Counted from the stretch's first letter, positions 45,775 through 57,660 are shown. The stretch is 64,000 bases of DNA from Ctenosaura bakeri (GCA_948474755.1 CAOLHI010000077.1:958912-1022911); one strand, 5' to 3'. Numbers and translations are program-made. Notes: generated by a model not told the origin, from the letters alone.

Positions 45775-47240
45775 CTGAGATGTCTTGGTGAGGTGATTAA
45801 AGTGGTTGGGGCACCCGGAGCACTTTCAAAAATGGAGCCCTCTTTCTGCACATGTGTGAACATATTCCAGAAGTGTTAGCCTAGAATTTAATTAATTAAT
45901 CAATTGAATGATTGCGTAAATAAGAAATAAAATACAGAATGCAATAGACAACAGCAAAAAATCTTTATGTCCAAACTCATTTTCAGTCCTACAACTTCAG
46001 TGAGACTAATAGCCTGATCCCATGTATTTTTTTTTTTAAAAAAAACGTAATTACCTATGTTACAGACAAAAGGCTGAGCATATGAGAAAACTCTGGAGAT
46101 TCAAGAAGTGATTGGGGAAGTAGGGAAGCATACTAACGTTTTCCTTTCAACACTGGGCTCCTAGCTTATTGAGAGGCCCGGAGCAATGTTCTATTTGAAC
46201 CATTGATGATCTGGCCCGTGACTCACGCACAAATCCTTCCCAGTGGACACTACCAGCCTTTTCTTTTAACATTTTCAGTAAATGTTCCCTGAAGAACGCG
46301 AAAACATTCTGGACAAGCTTTCTGCAAAATGCTGGTTTCCTTCATTTGTTCTTCTTCAGACATCACCTTCCCACAAGACAGTCCTTTTCCTCCACTCATG
46401 GTGACAGATGTTACCAAAAAAAAATGCACCTGTATTCACTCTGTACAGCATTTCCTTCAGAGAGCCAGGCAAGCAAGCTGTGAGAAATAACTGCCAAGAC
46501 TTTTCCCCCCAACAGCTCTGAGAATCCTTCTATCTATTATCCTGACACAATTGCTGTGTTCTGGGCACTTAACCCAAGAGATTAAATCTTTATGCACCAG
46601 TGCGGAAAGATCATATCTCTGTAATTTTTCATATCTATAATTTTTCAGCCGCCTTGGTTTAAGCCTGTCATATTTATGGTACAACTGTAATTTAAGGGCA
46701 CGTTTTCAAATGCCATTCTCAGAAGACATTTCTTTCTTGAGCTGCTACCAAAAAGAAAAAAGAAAAAAAAGAAAAAAAGGAAAAGAAAAAGAAAAGGTCT
46801 CCTTTTAGCAAGCAGAGTGAGCTAAGGTGGAATTGGAGTCAGTTATATTTCTCATTTTATGACTTCTGAGGCTCAGTGCACAAAATGAAGAATACTTGGC
46901 TGAGATTCCTTTTTCAGTTGTTTTGACATTTTGAGAAAGGGAGAGGGCTTCTTTCCACTAGCACTTAAAGCACAGTGTGGGAAGATGTCCTTTATTGGAA
47001 TACAACTCCCAGAATTCCCTAGCCCCATTGCAAAATGAATTCCAGTTGCATTTGGGATTTTGATTTCTCCTGCGACAGATCCCATTGAGGGAAAATAGCC
47101 CCCTAAGACTCCAAGAAACGTCCAGCAGTTTGGATAACTGTTCTAAAGTTCAGATTAAAATCAATAGTAATTTTTTTGTTCCATTGACATAGAAGGCACC
47201 AGTATTGTAGGAACCGTAATTCAAGAGGGCTATGTTGGTG
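45775..47240. other. Mostly unassigned, repeat-poor in the middle
   Basis: No transposon recognised between about 46000 and 46730. A purine-rich A/G tract lies at 46742-46800. TACAACTCCCAGAATTCCC at about 47001-47019 is a foldback remnant. No exon recognised. Confidence 0.4.
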
Positions 47241-47244
47241 ATGT

Positions 47245-48088
47245 TGTTACTTCTGGTATGGCACCATTGGAGAGGGCTCCCAGATATCACTTTGATATCA
47301 TTTAATTCGGCCTTAGCTGGACTGGCTCTCAATTACCTCATTCCACGTGTTTGCGGGTTCTCCGGACAAGCACGGACAGAGTGCGACCGTTAATGGTTTG
47401 CATTCCATTCCCCATTGAAGCCAGCAACTCAAACCTCACCCGCAGCTTTAGGGAACTTCCCGCCACAAACTCCACAATAGCAACACGGCTTTCAGTCAAG
47501 TTACTCTTTTATGTTGGGTCATCAACGTCCCAGCCATGGTATTGTCTTCACACGCAAATCCAATCATGCTAAACTTGACCTTTCCAAATCCTTTGTCCAG
47601 CACCAAAACTCCTTTTGTTCTCCCCGGGACTGCCATAGCTGAAAGGCACAAACTTCCCTATAAAAACCCCTCGCTTTTAACCGGTCTTTGGATCACTTTG
47701 GACTGCCATCCCGCCTTGCTGCCGGTTGTCTAAGGGACTCCTCTCAGCTCCCCAGGCTGAACTTTCTTACCCGGAACCCCTCTTCTCTTCAGGACTATGA
47801 GACAGGTCGTATTGCCTTTCCCAACAAACCTCCGTTTCTCTTTCCAAGTTAGTTAGTTCATGTCTTGTCTTTCGTGTTTTTTGCCTTTAATAAAGAATTG
47901 TCTATTATTTGGAAAACCTTGTCTAGCTACTCTCTGACCCGCCGCTGTATACATAGGGTTAAAGATCTCGTTATGTTACCCTGCCTCTTGCTAACCAAAC
48001 AGTGTTCAGGCTAATTCCCCCAAATTCGGTATTTTAATTGGCAACCTGGGTGCCCCTCACGGGACCCCTCCCAATTCTTAGGGTAACA
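47245..48088 (+). mobile_element. Solo LTR, TGTTA/TAACA family (844 bp)
   Basis: TGTTACTTC to GGGTAACA. The target duplication ATGT is at 47241-47244 and 48089-48092. A TATA box (CTATAAAAAC, about 47657-47666) precedes a polyadenylation signal (TTTAATAAAG, about 47885-47894), giving plus-strand orientation. It has inserted three bases inside the start of the next LTR. Confidence 0.85.
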
Positions 48089-48089
48089 A

Positions 48090-49051
48090 TGTTATCAAGC
48101 CATACGCCTCTGCACTTTGATATAATTTAATTGACAAGATATATTAATTGGCTGTGATATAAAACGTGCCCTGCTATAGCTGTATGGACAGGCTGGCCAA
48201 GAGGAAGATTGACTGAACACATGCACTGAGAATTGGGTCAGAAACACCCTCTAGGTGTAGTCAGCTCATAGTAAAAAAAATTACCAGGTAACTCCAGAGA
48301 TAATAGGCTTGCACCTAGCCTCAGCGTCTCTGCCTTTTGGGACAATAGCAACTGGGAGATTCCCACCAAACTGCTGATTGTCTGATCTCCCTTTCCTCTG
48401 ATCAAGCAATCTTTTCTTCACCCTAAAACCTGTTTGACAAGCACAGAACTATCAGGCAACCATTAGACTTTTTGTCACCTAATGCTAAAACCATCAGCCC
48501 ATTTGAGATCTCATATCCACTCTGTGAACTCCATTATTTATTCAGCCAGAGAGCCATTCACACTCATGCCTTCCATGCAGAAATGGTGTATAAGAGCCCC
48601 AGTTTTGAACAGCTAACTCATAGTACATTGATTACTAGAAACCACTCTGGCACTCTGATTCCTGACTGTGTACTGTCCTTAAATGCAAAGCTAAACCACA
48701 TCACTGCTTCTTCTCTACTCTTCTAGATTGGTAAATATCTACCATTTCACCCTGAATCTTGCTATCCAAAAACTTTCCTCCCTTTCTCCTTTGGTTAGTC
48801 TTATGTGGTTGTGTGACTGTTTGAGACTTTGTGTGTGTGATTAATTCCCTCAATAAAACACGTTTAGCTCACTTTTGAATTTCTGGGTAGTTCTTTCCTG
48901 CATGGGACCCCATAAACATTAGTGACAAAGTTCTAGTTAAGTTATCCTCCTCTTGCAGGCCTCCTAATTTGAACAAATAATTCCTCACCTTTGCACAGAG
49001 GTACTGGCATTTTGGGGGTGGATCAATAAGTCACCCACATTTTGGGGTAAC
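48090..49051 (+). mobile_element. Second solo LTR of the same family, older
   Basis: Starts TGTTATCAAGCC; its first bases (TGT) are now at 47242-47244, on the other side of the inserted LTR. It shares CACTTTGATAT-ATTTAATT near the start with its neighbour, has CTCAATAAAAC at about 48848, and ends TTTTGGGGTAAC. The outer target duplication is not evident. Confidence 0.7.
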
Positions 49052-49055
49052 GCTG

Positions 49056-49486
49056 GAATGCATCCAAAGAAGGGTGACCAAGATAATCAAAAGTCCAGAA
49101 ACCTTATGAGGAATGACTTAATGAGCTGCGTATGTTTAAGGAGAAGAGAAGATTGAGAGGTGACATGACAGCCATTTTAAATATCTGAAGTAACGTCATG
49201 AACAAATATGTTCTCTGGTACTCCAGAGACTAAGACAAGAACCAACGGATTCAAGTTAGCAAAAGAAAATCTACTTAAGCATTAAGACAATTATCTTTAT
49301 TATAATAATTTATTTACTGTAAGAACTGTTCTGCAGTGGAATAGGCTGCCTCAGAAAGAGGTGGACTCTCCATCTTTGGAGATCTTCAAACAGAGGCTGG
49401 ATGTGCATCTTTGAGGAGAACCATAATTGTGTATTGCTTCATGGGAGAAAGTTGGACTAGATGGTCCTTGTGATCTCTTTCAAATC
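49056..49486 (+). mobile_element. CR1 LINE 3' fragment
   Basis: Reads from AGAAGGGTGACCAAGAT through a broken ORF2 end to GGTCCTTGTGATCTCTTTC. Many stops. Confidence 0.8.
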
Positions 49487-49489
49487 TAT

Positions 49490-49669
49490 CCCCATTTCTG
49501 CATTAGCCTGTTATAGCGCTATGATTCCACTTTCAACATCCTATGGAATCCTGGGGTTTGCAGTTTCGGGAGGGGCCGGGAAGCCCCTCCCGAAACTGCA
49601 AACCCCAGGATTCCATAGGATGTTGAAAGTGGAATCATAGTGCTATAACAAGGTAGTGCGGAAATGGCC
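49490..49669. mobile_element. Family A palindromic MITE (short form, near-perfect hairpin)
   Basis: CCCCATTTCTGCATTAGCC at the left and GGTAGTGCGGAAATGGCC at the right, with the centre GGAGGGGCCGGGAAGCCCC. The target duplication TAT is at 49487-49489 and 49670-49672. Confidence 0.85.
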
Positions 49670-49694
49670 TATGATTCGATACACCAGGCAGGGC

Positions 49695-49895
49695 ATGAGG
49701 GCAAGTGGTGCCTTTTGGCTCCCACGTGGATGGGGTGGTGAATCCTTGCCAGGTTTTAGTGAGCTTTAAAATAACCAGCCATGGTGCTGAAAGTATTGAA
49801 AAAATGAGCCCACTAGAAAGCTCCTTTAAGGTCTGGATTAAAATACGGAATAGATTTACTATTCCACTGACATCAGAACCACTAGTAGCCATTGC
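49695..49895. mobile_element. Foldback family F
   Basis: TTTTGGCTCCCACGTGGATG and GGGGTGGTGAATCC on the left; GGTCTGGATTAAAATACGG and TTTACTATTCCACTGACATC on the right. Confidence 0.5.
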
Positions 49896-49942
49896 TATTG
49901 GTCCTTTTTCCCATTCCACTGTCATAGGTACCAGCTGTCCAT

Positions 49943-50980
49943 TGTCAGGCAATGGAGTGCCAAGATATTCAGCAGGCAAACAGATACAGCTTCGCAGTCC
50001 AATAAAGCTTGCCTGGTCAGAGTGAAACAACGTTAAGTGTCAATTCAAAGGTCAGGAGTCCAGTGGGCAGCAAAGACTGTCTAAAGGTCAGAGAAGACAG
50101 GCAGACAGCAAGCAGCAAATCTGTAGCACACACAAAGGGAAGGGCCAGCTGTCAACATCAAGGCGTGGCAGGCAGCCAAAGCTGGCTAATAGGCCTTTTC
50201 CCAGATAAGGCAGACAGCAATAAATCAAAGGGCTTTACTTCAGCAGTGGGTAGATAAGGCAGCAGTAAACTAAAGAGACTTCTACAGCAAAGATATTCCC
50301 TGGCTGCTACATCACAGCCAGGCAAAACAGCAAACAGAGTCCACGTACCACAGAGTTTGTTCCCCAGCCAGTCAGGCAGCATTTCAGGAAGCAAGGCAAG
50401 AGTCCCCAATAGCTCAGCAGGCACACCCAAAATGGACAGTTGTGAGCCAACAAAGACCCAAGGCTGAGTTAGTGCTTTTATTAAGCAGGCCCTCACCCAG
50501 CTGCTACCTCAGCTGGAGCTTGATTGTTTGGTGTTTCCTATTTAAATACTCTGACCTTCTGAGAGCACTCTTTTGCTCCTGATGCTGCTGGTAAGTAGGC
50601 ACCTGCTCTTGAATCTCTGGGTCTAAGGCAGCCCCTGGCTCCATTGCTGGGGCTACTGGGGCCAAGGGCTCTGTGTCCAGGGCAGCCTGTGGGGTGGGCT
50701 GTGCAGCAGGCTCCATGGCAGCCTCTGGGGTGGGCTCTGCTAGTGCAGCAGGCTCCATGGCTTTGAAGTCCTCTGGTTCAGACTCAGAGCTTGAGTCCTG
50801 GAGTGCCAGGGTCCTGACACCGGCAACCACACAAGTTGTTTCTGGAGCCAGGTCACTTAAGAAGGCTGGAGCCAGCTGGCTCTTATCCCAGCCTGATTAG
50901 CTCCTTGTACTTTTCTGTCTTTTTTTATCCTCCTTTGAGGTTGCTGTTCAGCTGGGGAAACTGAGTCCTGGCCCATGACA
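49943..50980 (-). mobile_element. Solo LTR, TGTCA/TGACA type (1.04 kb)
   Basis: On the plus strand it starts TGTCAGGC and ends CCCATGACA. The flanks TCCAT (49938-49942) and TCCAG (50981-50985) match at four of five bases. On the minus strand a TATA-like TATTTAAATA (about 50538-50547) is followed by TTAATAAAAG (about 50473-50482), so it reads right to left. The U3 part contains a GC-rich block of imperfect repeats (GGCTCCATGG, GGGTGGGCT) which is read as a 108-codon Ser/Glu/Pro/Ala-rich frame at 50504-50830. I regard that frame as incidental. Confidence 0.7.
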
Positions 50981-50985
50981 TCCAG

Positions 50986-51860
50986 CCTCTCCACACCTTC
51001 ACTAAATGCATGAAGGAATGGTGGTGAAGAAGTAATCTCTCAGGGGATGTAATCTGGTGAGCTTTGAAATCTTCCTTTTTGAGCTAGACTTCTTTTGCCC
51101 AGGTTAAAATCTGTATGAAGTTAGCATCTTAATGAGCAAGAGGCTTAATTCACTGTCTTCTAACTGGTTGCTTAAATCTACATTAAACTCCTGTTTTTAC
51201 AGCAGCTTTTGAAGGTATTAATATTCATTCTCAAACCCTTATGGTCAAGTGTTCTATGGAATTAATATAACACTATTCTTCTCATTTATAATACACTGAG
51301 CTAAGAAGCTGATAGATTCACAAATGAGCAGCACAAGGTCTTCACAGGCAAATGAATTGTGCCGTGGAGTCACAAAGAAAATGAAAAGGCAGCTCCACCC
51401 TGTCTTGGTCCAGCAAGTGGTGGGAGCCCTTCCTTCTATGCTCCAACTGCCATTACTCTGGCCTTTGAGGGAGAGAAGAGCAGCCAGACATAGCTCCATC
51501 ATGAGTTGGCCCAGTAGCTGGGAAGAGGCTCTTCATCCACATTCCAACCCCATTGTTATGGCCTCTGAGGGAGAGAAAAGCAGCTAGCATCTACTGGACC
51601 TGTCTTACTGGTATTGTAAGTCAGGGACTGTTAAATGAATGATTTGTAATCTCCCGTGGGCGATGTTTTGGATGAAAAGCAGGGTATAAATACTCTATTT
51701 AAATGAATGCATTGAAAACAGCTTTCGCTAGGGAAGAGGTAAGCAAAATGTAGCCCATAGCCTGTATGTGCCCTACAAGGCTGGATTTTTTCTTGCCCCC
51801 AATTGTAAAGGGAAATGTATAGGAAGTAGCTTCTCTCATTCTCTCTCTCTCTCTTTCTCT

Positions 51861-51915
<55 letters not shown>

Positions 51916-52132
51916 AGCCCTCCGAGATCTCCTAGAATGCCAATGCATCCCACAACTTCTGACAGTTGGACCAGGGCTTGACCAATCCACAGAGGATAGG
52001 TGTCTCTGAGAGGTACATCTGCCTCTGGATAGTGCAACTCTACATACTTGGAAAGTTACTTCTTCATGACTTGTTTGTTGAGACTTCTGGATGCATTCAG
52101 CTGGTCTTATTGGAAATGGATTTCTAGGCTAG
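50986..52132. other. Mostly unassigned, with a (CT)n(TG)n run
   Basis: Compound microsatellite at 51840-51914. GAGGTAAGCAAAATGTAGCC at about 51737 resembles a hAT-Charlie end. The two long minus-strand frames here run through the microsatellite. Confidence 0.4.
51840..51914. repeat. (CT)n(TG)n compound microsatellite
   Basis: An imperfect CT run of about 40 bp is followed by a perfect TG run of about 34 bp. Confidence 0.9.
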
Positions 52133-52355
52133 GGATTTCACACTACAGAATTAGAGCACTATTATATAACATTACTTTAACTTCCATGGTTCTATCCTAG
52201 GGAATCCTTTTGTAGTTCGATGAGGTAATAGAGAGCTCTGGCTAAGAATTCTAAATCCCTGTCCCTACACCACCACTCCCAGGATTCCATAGGACAGAAT
52301 CATGGCAGTTCAAGTGGAATAATAGTGCTAAAATTCTGTTCTGTGAATGGGTCTT
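52133..52355. mobile_element. Old foldback, relative of family A
   Basis: ATTACTTTAACTTCCATGG and its approximate complement ATCATGGCAGTTCAAGTGG; the core has CCCAGGATTCCATAGGAC. Same subtype as 893-1060. Confidence 0.6.
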
Positions 52356-53241
52356 CTACCTCCATCTAGAATGGAATTGGAAATACATGGGTTAGAATCC
52401 TGCTGCTGTCTTATGCATGTGTAATTTTACCAAAGGAAGTAGTTGAACATTTTTGTCTAATGTAGAACATCTGCACTCACCTCAAGACTGCACATCATGT
52501 GAAAATGTACATACACATTTGGTTGCATCTTCAGCCACACAACAGCACAACTCTTTAATGAGGTGGCATTGCAGAACCTCAGAATAACCCTGTGAACATA
52601 AAATGATACTCTATCTCAGTGTAGGGTCTCAGTCATGATTCCTGGGTTGCTTATGACTTTTTGACCAGCTTTGCTACCCACAGCCCATTTCAGACTTCTC
52701 TGGATGCCTGCCTTACCCACACTCCTCTTCTTCAAATGGAAAAAAAAAGAATGGCCAATTCTGGAAGTCTTCAGAACTAGTAATCCTCCTTGAGAACAAG
52801 GTGAAGCCCCCATGCTTTCTTTTCCTACTCAACAGGCTTCAAGAGATACTCTATGAATCTGGAAGGAGAACTTTGTATGAAAAGGATTAGGATGACATGT
52901 GAAAATTGTCCCATTATGCTAACCTTTTTGTCTCTTATGCTTACTTTCTTGGTTTATTTCTCTGCAGCTTCAGCTGATGCTAAGCTTTGACTTTCACTGG
53001 TTTTAAACTTGTATAACCTTGGCATCTGACTGTGCTTATCATCATCAAATATTCAGCACGGCCTTGGGATGTAGGGAGGAACTTGTACAAACCACCTATT
53101 AAGATACATCGCTAATTGGTTAGGTGTAAATACAGATAATCAGTTATCCAAATAAACATTATTAGTTAGTTTCTTTAGATATACTCATTAGATGCAGGTG
53201 TCATTAGTCTGAAGTACATAGCCAGCAGACACATGTTATCT
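52356..53241. other. Unassigned sequence
   Basis: Words such as GAACATCTGCACTCACC near 52465 might be family G remnants. No gene seen. Confidence 0.35.
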
Positions 53242-53625
53242 ATAGAATCATAGAAATCTAGAGTTGGAAGAGACCACACAGGCCATCCAGTCCAACCCCC
53301 TGCCATGCAGGAACACCCTCAAAGCAATCCCGACAGATGGCCATCAAGCCTCTGCTTAAAAACCTCCAAGGAAGGAAACTCCACTACACTCCGAGGCAGC
53401 ATATTCCACTGCCGGATGGCCCTGACTGTCAGGAAGTTCTTCCTGAGATTCAGGTGGAATCTCCTTTCCTGCAGCTTGAATCCATTGCTCCTTGTCCTGG
53501 TCTCTGGAGCAGTAGAAAACAAGCCCTCTCCTTCCTCTAAGTGGCATCCCTTCAAATATTTAAACATGGCTATCATGTCCCCTCTTAACCTTTTCTTCTG
53601 CAGACTAAACATACCTACTATTTAA
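53242..53625 (-). mobile_element. CR1 LINE 3' fragment
   Basis: Plus strand starts TAGAATCATAGAAATCTAGAG, TGGAAGAGACCACACAGGCC and CCAGTCCAACCCCCTGCC, the classic CR1 end in reverse. The minus-strand frame 53319-53612 is open for 97 codons and reads the ORF2 C-terminus (basic 'R-L-R-G-D-M-I-A-M-F-K-Y', then 'F-L-T-V-R-A', ending 'F-K-Q-R-L-D-G-H-L'). Little decayed, so relatively recent. Confidence 0.9.
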
Positions 53626-53894
53626 TAAATTTGTTATTTCTTTCACCCACTGGTGTGTTCATTGCCTCCTTGTCCTTAAAGAATCAATGTCATTTGGCAT
53701 TACAGGTAGATACAATCAGAAGTTAGCTGTGCCTCAGTTAATGCAAAACTACAAGTACCTTCATTGGAATGAGTTGAAGAATTAGGAATTAATTCCAAAG
53801 TAGTTAATTTGTAACTTGTTACTTCCAAGTTTAATACTAGAGAACAGCAAGGCAATTCTACAATACAATATCAAACACCTTCTGTATTCAAAGA

Positions 53895-54064
53895 TTTGGA
53901 GAGACAGCATACTATAGTGGTTTGGGTATTGGACTAAGGCTCTGGACACCAGAGTTCAAATCCACCCACTGGGTAGCTGTGGGCAAGCCACACTCTCAGC
54001 TTCAGAGGAAGGCAAAGCTAAACTCCCTCTGAATAAATCTTAGGGTTGCTGTAAGTCAGAAATG
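53895..54064 (+). mobile_element. Sauria-type SINE
   Basis: GACAGCATACTATAGTGG head through AACTCCCTCTGAATAAATC to GGGTTGCTGTAAGTCAG; the last tail bases are missing. Confidence 0.8.
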
Positions 54065-54236
54065 TTTATTTCTCATTTAACAAAATGTTATTAAAATACA
54101 AAACATACACATACAAAGAGAACATAGTTTTTTTAAAAAAAGCAAATTACAACAACTAGTAGAAACTAGAAACAGAAAAAGAAAAGAAAACTACAAGAAA
54201 AAGTCTTAAATCTTAATATAAGTTAAGTGAAAACAG
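54065..54236. other. A-rich insert between two SINEs
   Basis: AT-rich with AAAATACAAAACATACAC; possibly the decayed tail of a LINE. No gene. Confidence 0.35.
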
Positions 54237-54385
54237 TCAGCATGGTGTTTGATTTCCAGTTTAGCCATGGAAACCCACTGGGTGACTTTGGGAGCATTAT
54301 ACACTCCTAGCCCCAGAAAACCCCATGTTAGGTTTGCCTTAGAGTCGACATAAATCAAAATGACTTGAAGCCACACAACAACAGA
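54237..54385 (+). mobile_element. Sauria-type SINE
   Basis: GTCAGCATGGTGTTTGAT, CCATGGAAACCCACTGGG, AGGTTTGCCTTAGAGTC and the tail ACTTGAAGCCACACAACAAC. Part of the head is deleted. Confidence 0.8.
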
Positions 54386-54422
54386 AAAAATGGAATGGAC
54401 AAATATAGGATGGGGGACACAT

Positions 54423-55122
54423 GACTGGACAACAGTACTTGTGAAAGGGATCTAGGAATCTTGGTAGATCACAAGCAGAACATGAGTTAGCAGTGTGATG
54501 CAGCAGCCAAGATAGCCAACGCGATTCTTGGTTGCATCAATATGAGTATGGTGTCTAGATTGAAGGAGGTAATGGTACCACCACTTCTGCATTGGTTAGA
54601 CCTCATTTGGAATACTGTGTCCAGTTCTGGACACCTTAATTCAAGAAGGATATCGACAAGCTGGACACGTCCAGAGGAGGGCAACCAAAATGGTGAAGGG
54701 TCTGGAAGCCATGCCTTATGAGGAGTGGCTTAGGGAGCTGGGTATGTTTAGTCTGCAGAAGAGAAGGTTAAGAGGGGAGATGATAGCCATGTTTAAATAT
54801 TTGAAGGGATGTCATGTCGGGGAGGGAGCAGGCTTGTTTTCCGCTGCTCCAGAGACTAGGACAAGGAGCAATGGATTCAAGCTTCAGGAAAGGAGATTCC
54901 AACTGAACCTCAGGAAGAACTTCCTGATGATCAGAGCTGTCTGGCAGTGGAATATGCTGCCTCAATGGAGTGTGGTTGAATCTCCTTCTTTGGAGGTTTT
55001 TAAGCAGAGGCTGGATGGCCACCTGTTAGGAGTGCTTTGAAGTGGGTTCCTGCATGGCAGGGGGTTGGACTAGATGGCCCCTGAGATCTCTTCCAACTCT
55101 ATGATTCTATGGTTCTATGAAC
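54423..55122 (+). mobile_element. CR1 LINE 3' fragment, well preserved
   Basis: From GGATCTAGGAATCTTGG to CTTCCAACTC and the (TATGATTC)n tail. The frame 54690-55040 is open for 116 codons and is the ORF2 C-terminus ('Y-E-E-W-L-R-E-L-G-M-F-S-L', 'R-L-R-G-E-M-I-A-M-F', 'F-K-Q-R-L-D-G-H-L'). It is the best-preserved CR1 in the window and very close to the 53242 copy. Confidence 0.9.
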
Positions 55123-56384
55123 AACAAAAACAGTAACATTAACAGAAAAGGTAGTTTCCAACTTTCCTAAGGCAGACTAGAGGCAGACTATTAATCATTC
55201 TACATAGAAACAACTTCTCTCACTGCAACTACCCTTCAAACACTTCTACTGCTACTTTCCCAACAATAGTAGTTCTCAAATCCTACTGTATTCTTGCAAC
55301 GTTTAAGTTGGAAATGATGTGAGGTACACAACAGCAGCTCAAAGGCTTTGCAGGAGCAGAGGGAGCAAAGAGTTTCCCAGTGCTGATTCTGCTCTCCTCT
55401 GATGCACACTCTCAATCTTTCCATTGCATTCTTTTAAACAGCAAATTATATAGGTTCTCAAGGCACTGAGCAACATAGCCTTAGAAGACAACCACCTCTA
55501 AGCAGTTGTGCAATGCCAAGCAAATAGCTTTTGGCACAAAGCATGGCTGAAGGTACATTGCTGGCTTGCATAGTTGAATACTTTGGGGTTTGGGGTTGCT
55601 GTAACAGTTTTGAAAAATGTTGCCATTTCCAAGAATACATGGAGTCCAGAAAAAGCAGGTCCTTTCAGAGAAAGACCAAGGGGTGGGGAGTGGAGAGGAA
55701 GGCCATATCAGACTAACCGCTCTCACCACGATTGGCATCCTCATTGCTAGTCTTGGAAAACAGCCCACATTCTGAATGAATTCTGGAGGAAAGTTCTCAG
55801 AGGCTTTCCTAAAGAGGCATGGCTTAATTGCTAAGGCAGATTCAAGATCATTTCCAGGACTCCATCACATCATCAGGACTCAGAGGGCTTGTCTGGGGTA
55901 TAAACCGGAGGGATTATTTTGGGGCTGGATTGATTTCGTGAAAGAACATCTTGCAGGTTTAAGCCATTCAATGTTCTGATCTGAAAGACCTGAAAAGGCA
56001 GTGGCAATTCTACAGGAGCAAAGTTACTTTTGACTCCCTCTAAAGCTAGTGCCTAACCAGTTTTGAAAGAAAAAGGCTGGGGGTAGAGAGAGTCGTAGAA
56101 CATTTTGAAATTCAGGCAATAATCATGAGAGCTCCCATAAACACAGCCCCAAGGAGAGTGCAAAATCTGGCAGCTGTATTGATTCATATCAACAAACAAA
56201 CTCTCGGAGCTTTCATCTCCACCAAGAGCAGATCTTTTGTTAAGCTAATGGATCAAAATTACATCTTTGCAAAAGGATACCAGTTTGGTTTTTGGAACCA
56301 GATTTATGTTCCTGATCTGGGTCCAATTTAGTTCAAATCACTTTGGACCCAATCCAATATGATCTGGAGCACAACTCTGGTTCA
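55123..56384. other. Repeat-poor unassigned sequence
   Basis: No transposon and no recognisable exon in 1.2 kb; possible unique host DNA. Confidence 0.35.
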
Positions 56385-56645
56385 GAAATATGGGCTAAGA
56401 TCCTGCATCAGAGGCTGCAATACGTAACTTTATGATGACAGAGCTACATAGCTGATGTGATTCACGGCCATGCAAATCAATTACAGCACAAGGGGGCATT
56501 GTGCAAAATATCCCCTTGTGCAATGTGAGGGCTCTCAATGTGCAACAGGGTATGCTGTGAATGAGGATGTGTTGTGCATTGGGACCACTGTGTAACGACC
56601 ACACTAAAATCTCCACTTGCAAAATTGTCATGATGATGTAGCTAC
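56385..56645. repeat. Unclassified repeat, family G (reverse of 23575-23945)
   Basis: AAGATCCTGCATCAGAGGC, GAGCTACATAGCTGATG and TTGTGCAATGTGAGGG match the complement of the 23575 copy. It has the same taste for TGTGCAATG words. Confidence 0.55.
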
Positions 56646-57230
56646 ATTTTCACTCTCCTTCTGAGCATATGAAAGTAACTGTAGGTTGGTTCACGATAAC
56701 ATAACTTCTCAACAAGGCACCAGCCATGGATTGCCAGTCTTCCTACCACAGATTTGGACTGGGAAGGTAAAATGGCTATAATTTTTTTCCTTTCACATAC
56801 CTGCATAAAATTTAGAAACCTGGTAGATTCTAAAGAGGGATGAACCCTGTCAATTTTAGTCTCTGTGGTTAAATACAGCTGTTACCCCTAACAAAAGTAA
56901 ACCCATTGCATGGGTTTTATATAAGCATTGACTTGCAAATGTCCAATAATTCACTGGGTTTGCCCTAGTTAAGACTCACAAGTAAATGTATGGCTGTGTC
57001 ATCTAAGGCCCTTTTCACTCAGCCTAGAATACTATGAGACCCAGGACTAAAAAGGACTGAGGAGAACAGAGAAGCAATTAAGTTGGACAAGAGGGACAAG
57101 TTCATCTCCTATAACCCGCATACCTTTTTTTTTTTTTAGATATGGAAAATAGAATAGGACCAATCCAAAACATTCTGCAGCTTCAGGCAAAACAGTATAT
57201 GGTGACCCCCTTTCCACTCAAGTAGAAATT
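56646..57230. other. Unassigned sequence
   Basis: AAGGCCCTTTTCACTCAGCC at about 57006-57025 looks like a family C left end without a right end. No gene. Confidence 0.35.
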
Positions 57231-57418
57231 GTTGTTGTTGTTGTGCCTTCAAGTCATTTCTGACTTGTAGCCCCCCTAAGGTGGAGTTTTCTGGGGGCTG
57301 AGAGTATGTGATGTGCCCAGGGTCACCGAATAGGTTTCCATCGCTGAGCAGAGAATTAAATCCTGGTCTCCAGGTCATAATCCACAGCTCAAACCTAGTG
57401 GTTACGCTGGCTCTCCAA
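57231..57418 (-). mobile_element. Sauria-type SINE
   Basis: (GTT)n tail complement, TGCCTTCAAGTCATTTCTG, then GGGTCACCGAATAGG and AACCTAGTGGTTACGCTGGC at the head end. Confidence 0.85.
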
Positions 57419-57441
57419 GTCAAAATATACAGTCCTAAAAA

Positions 57442-57660
57442 AATTGTTGTGCACCTTCAAGACATTTCTCCCTTATGACCACCCTAACATGGGGGTTTCT
57501 TGCTGGAATTTGTTCAGAGGGGGGTTGCCCTGGTCTTCCTCTGAGGCTGAGAGAGTACGACTTGCCAAAGGCCACCCAGTAGGTTTCCATGGCCAAGCAG
57601 GGATTTGAATCTGGTCTCCCAGCCTCCAATCCAACACATAAATCACCACACTAAGTTATT
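57442..57660 (-). mobile_element. Sauria-type SINE
   Basis: TTGTTGTGCACCTTCAAGAC, GTTCAGAGGGGGGTTGCCC, AGGTTTCCATGGCCAAGCAG, ending near ACATAAATCACCACAC. It lies in tandem with the copy at 57231-57418 and in the same orientation. Confidence 0.85.

Noticed and set aside
50504..50830. 108-codon Ser/Glu/Pro-rich frame as a host gene
   Set aside because: It sits within a solo LTR upstream of its TATA box and is made of short nucleotide repeats.
51631..52037. Two His-Thr repeat frames
   Set aside because: Translation of the (CT)n(TG)n microsatellite.
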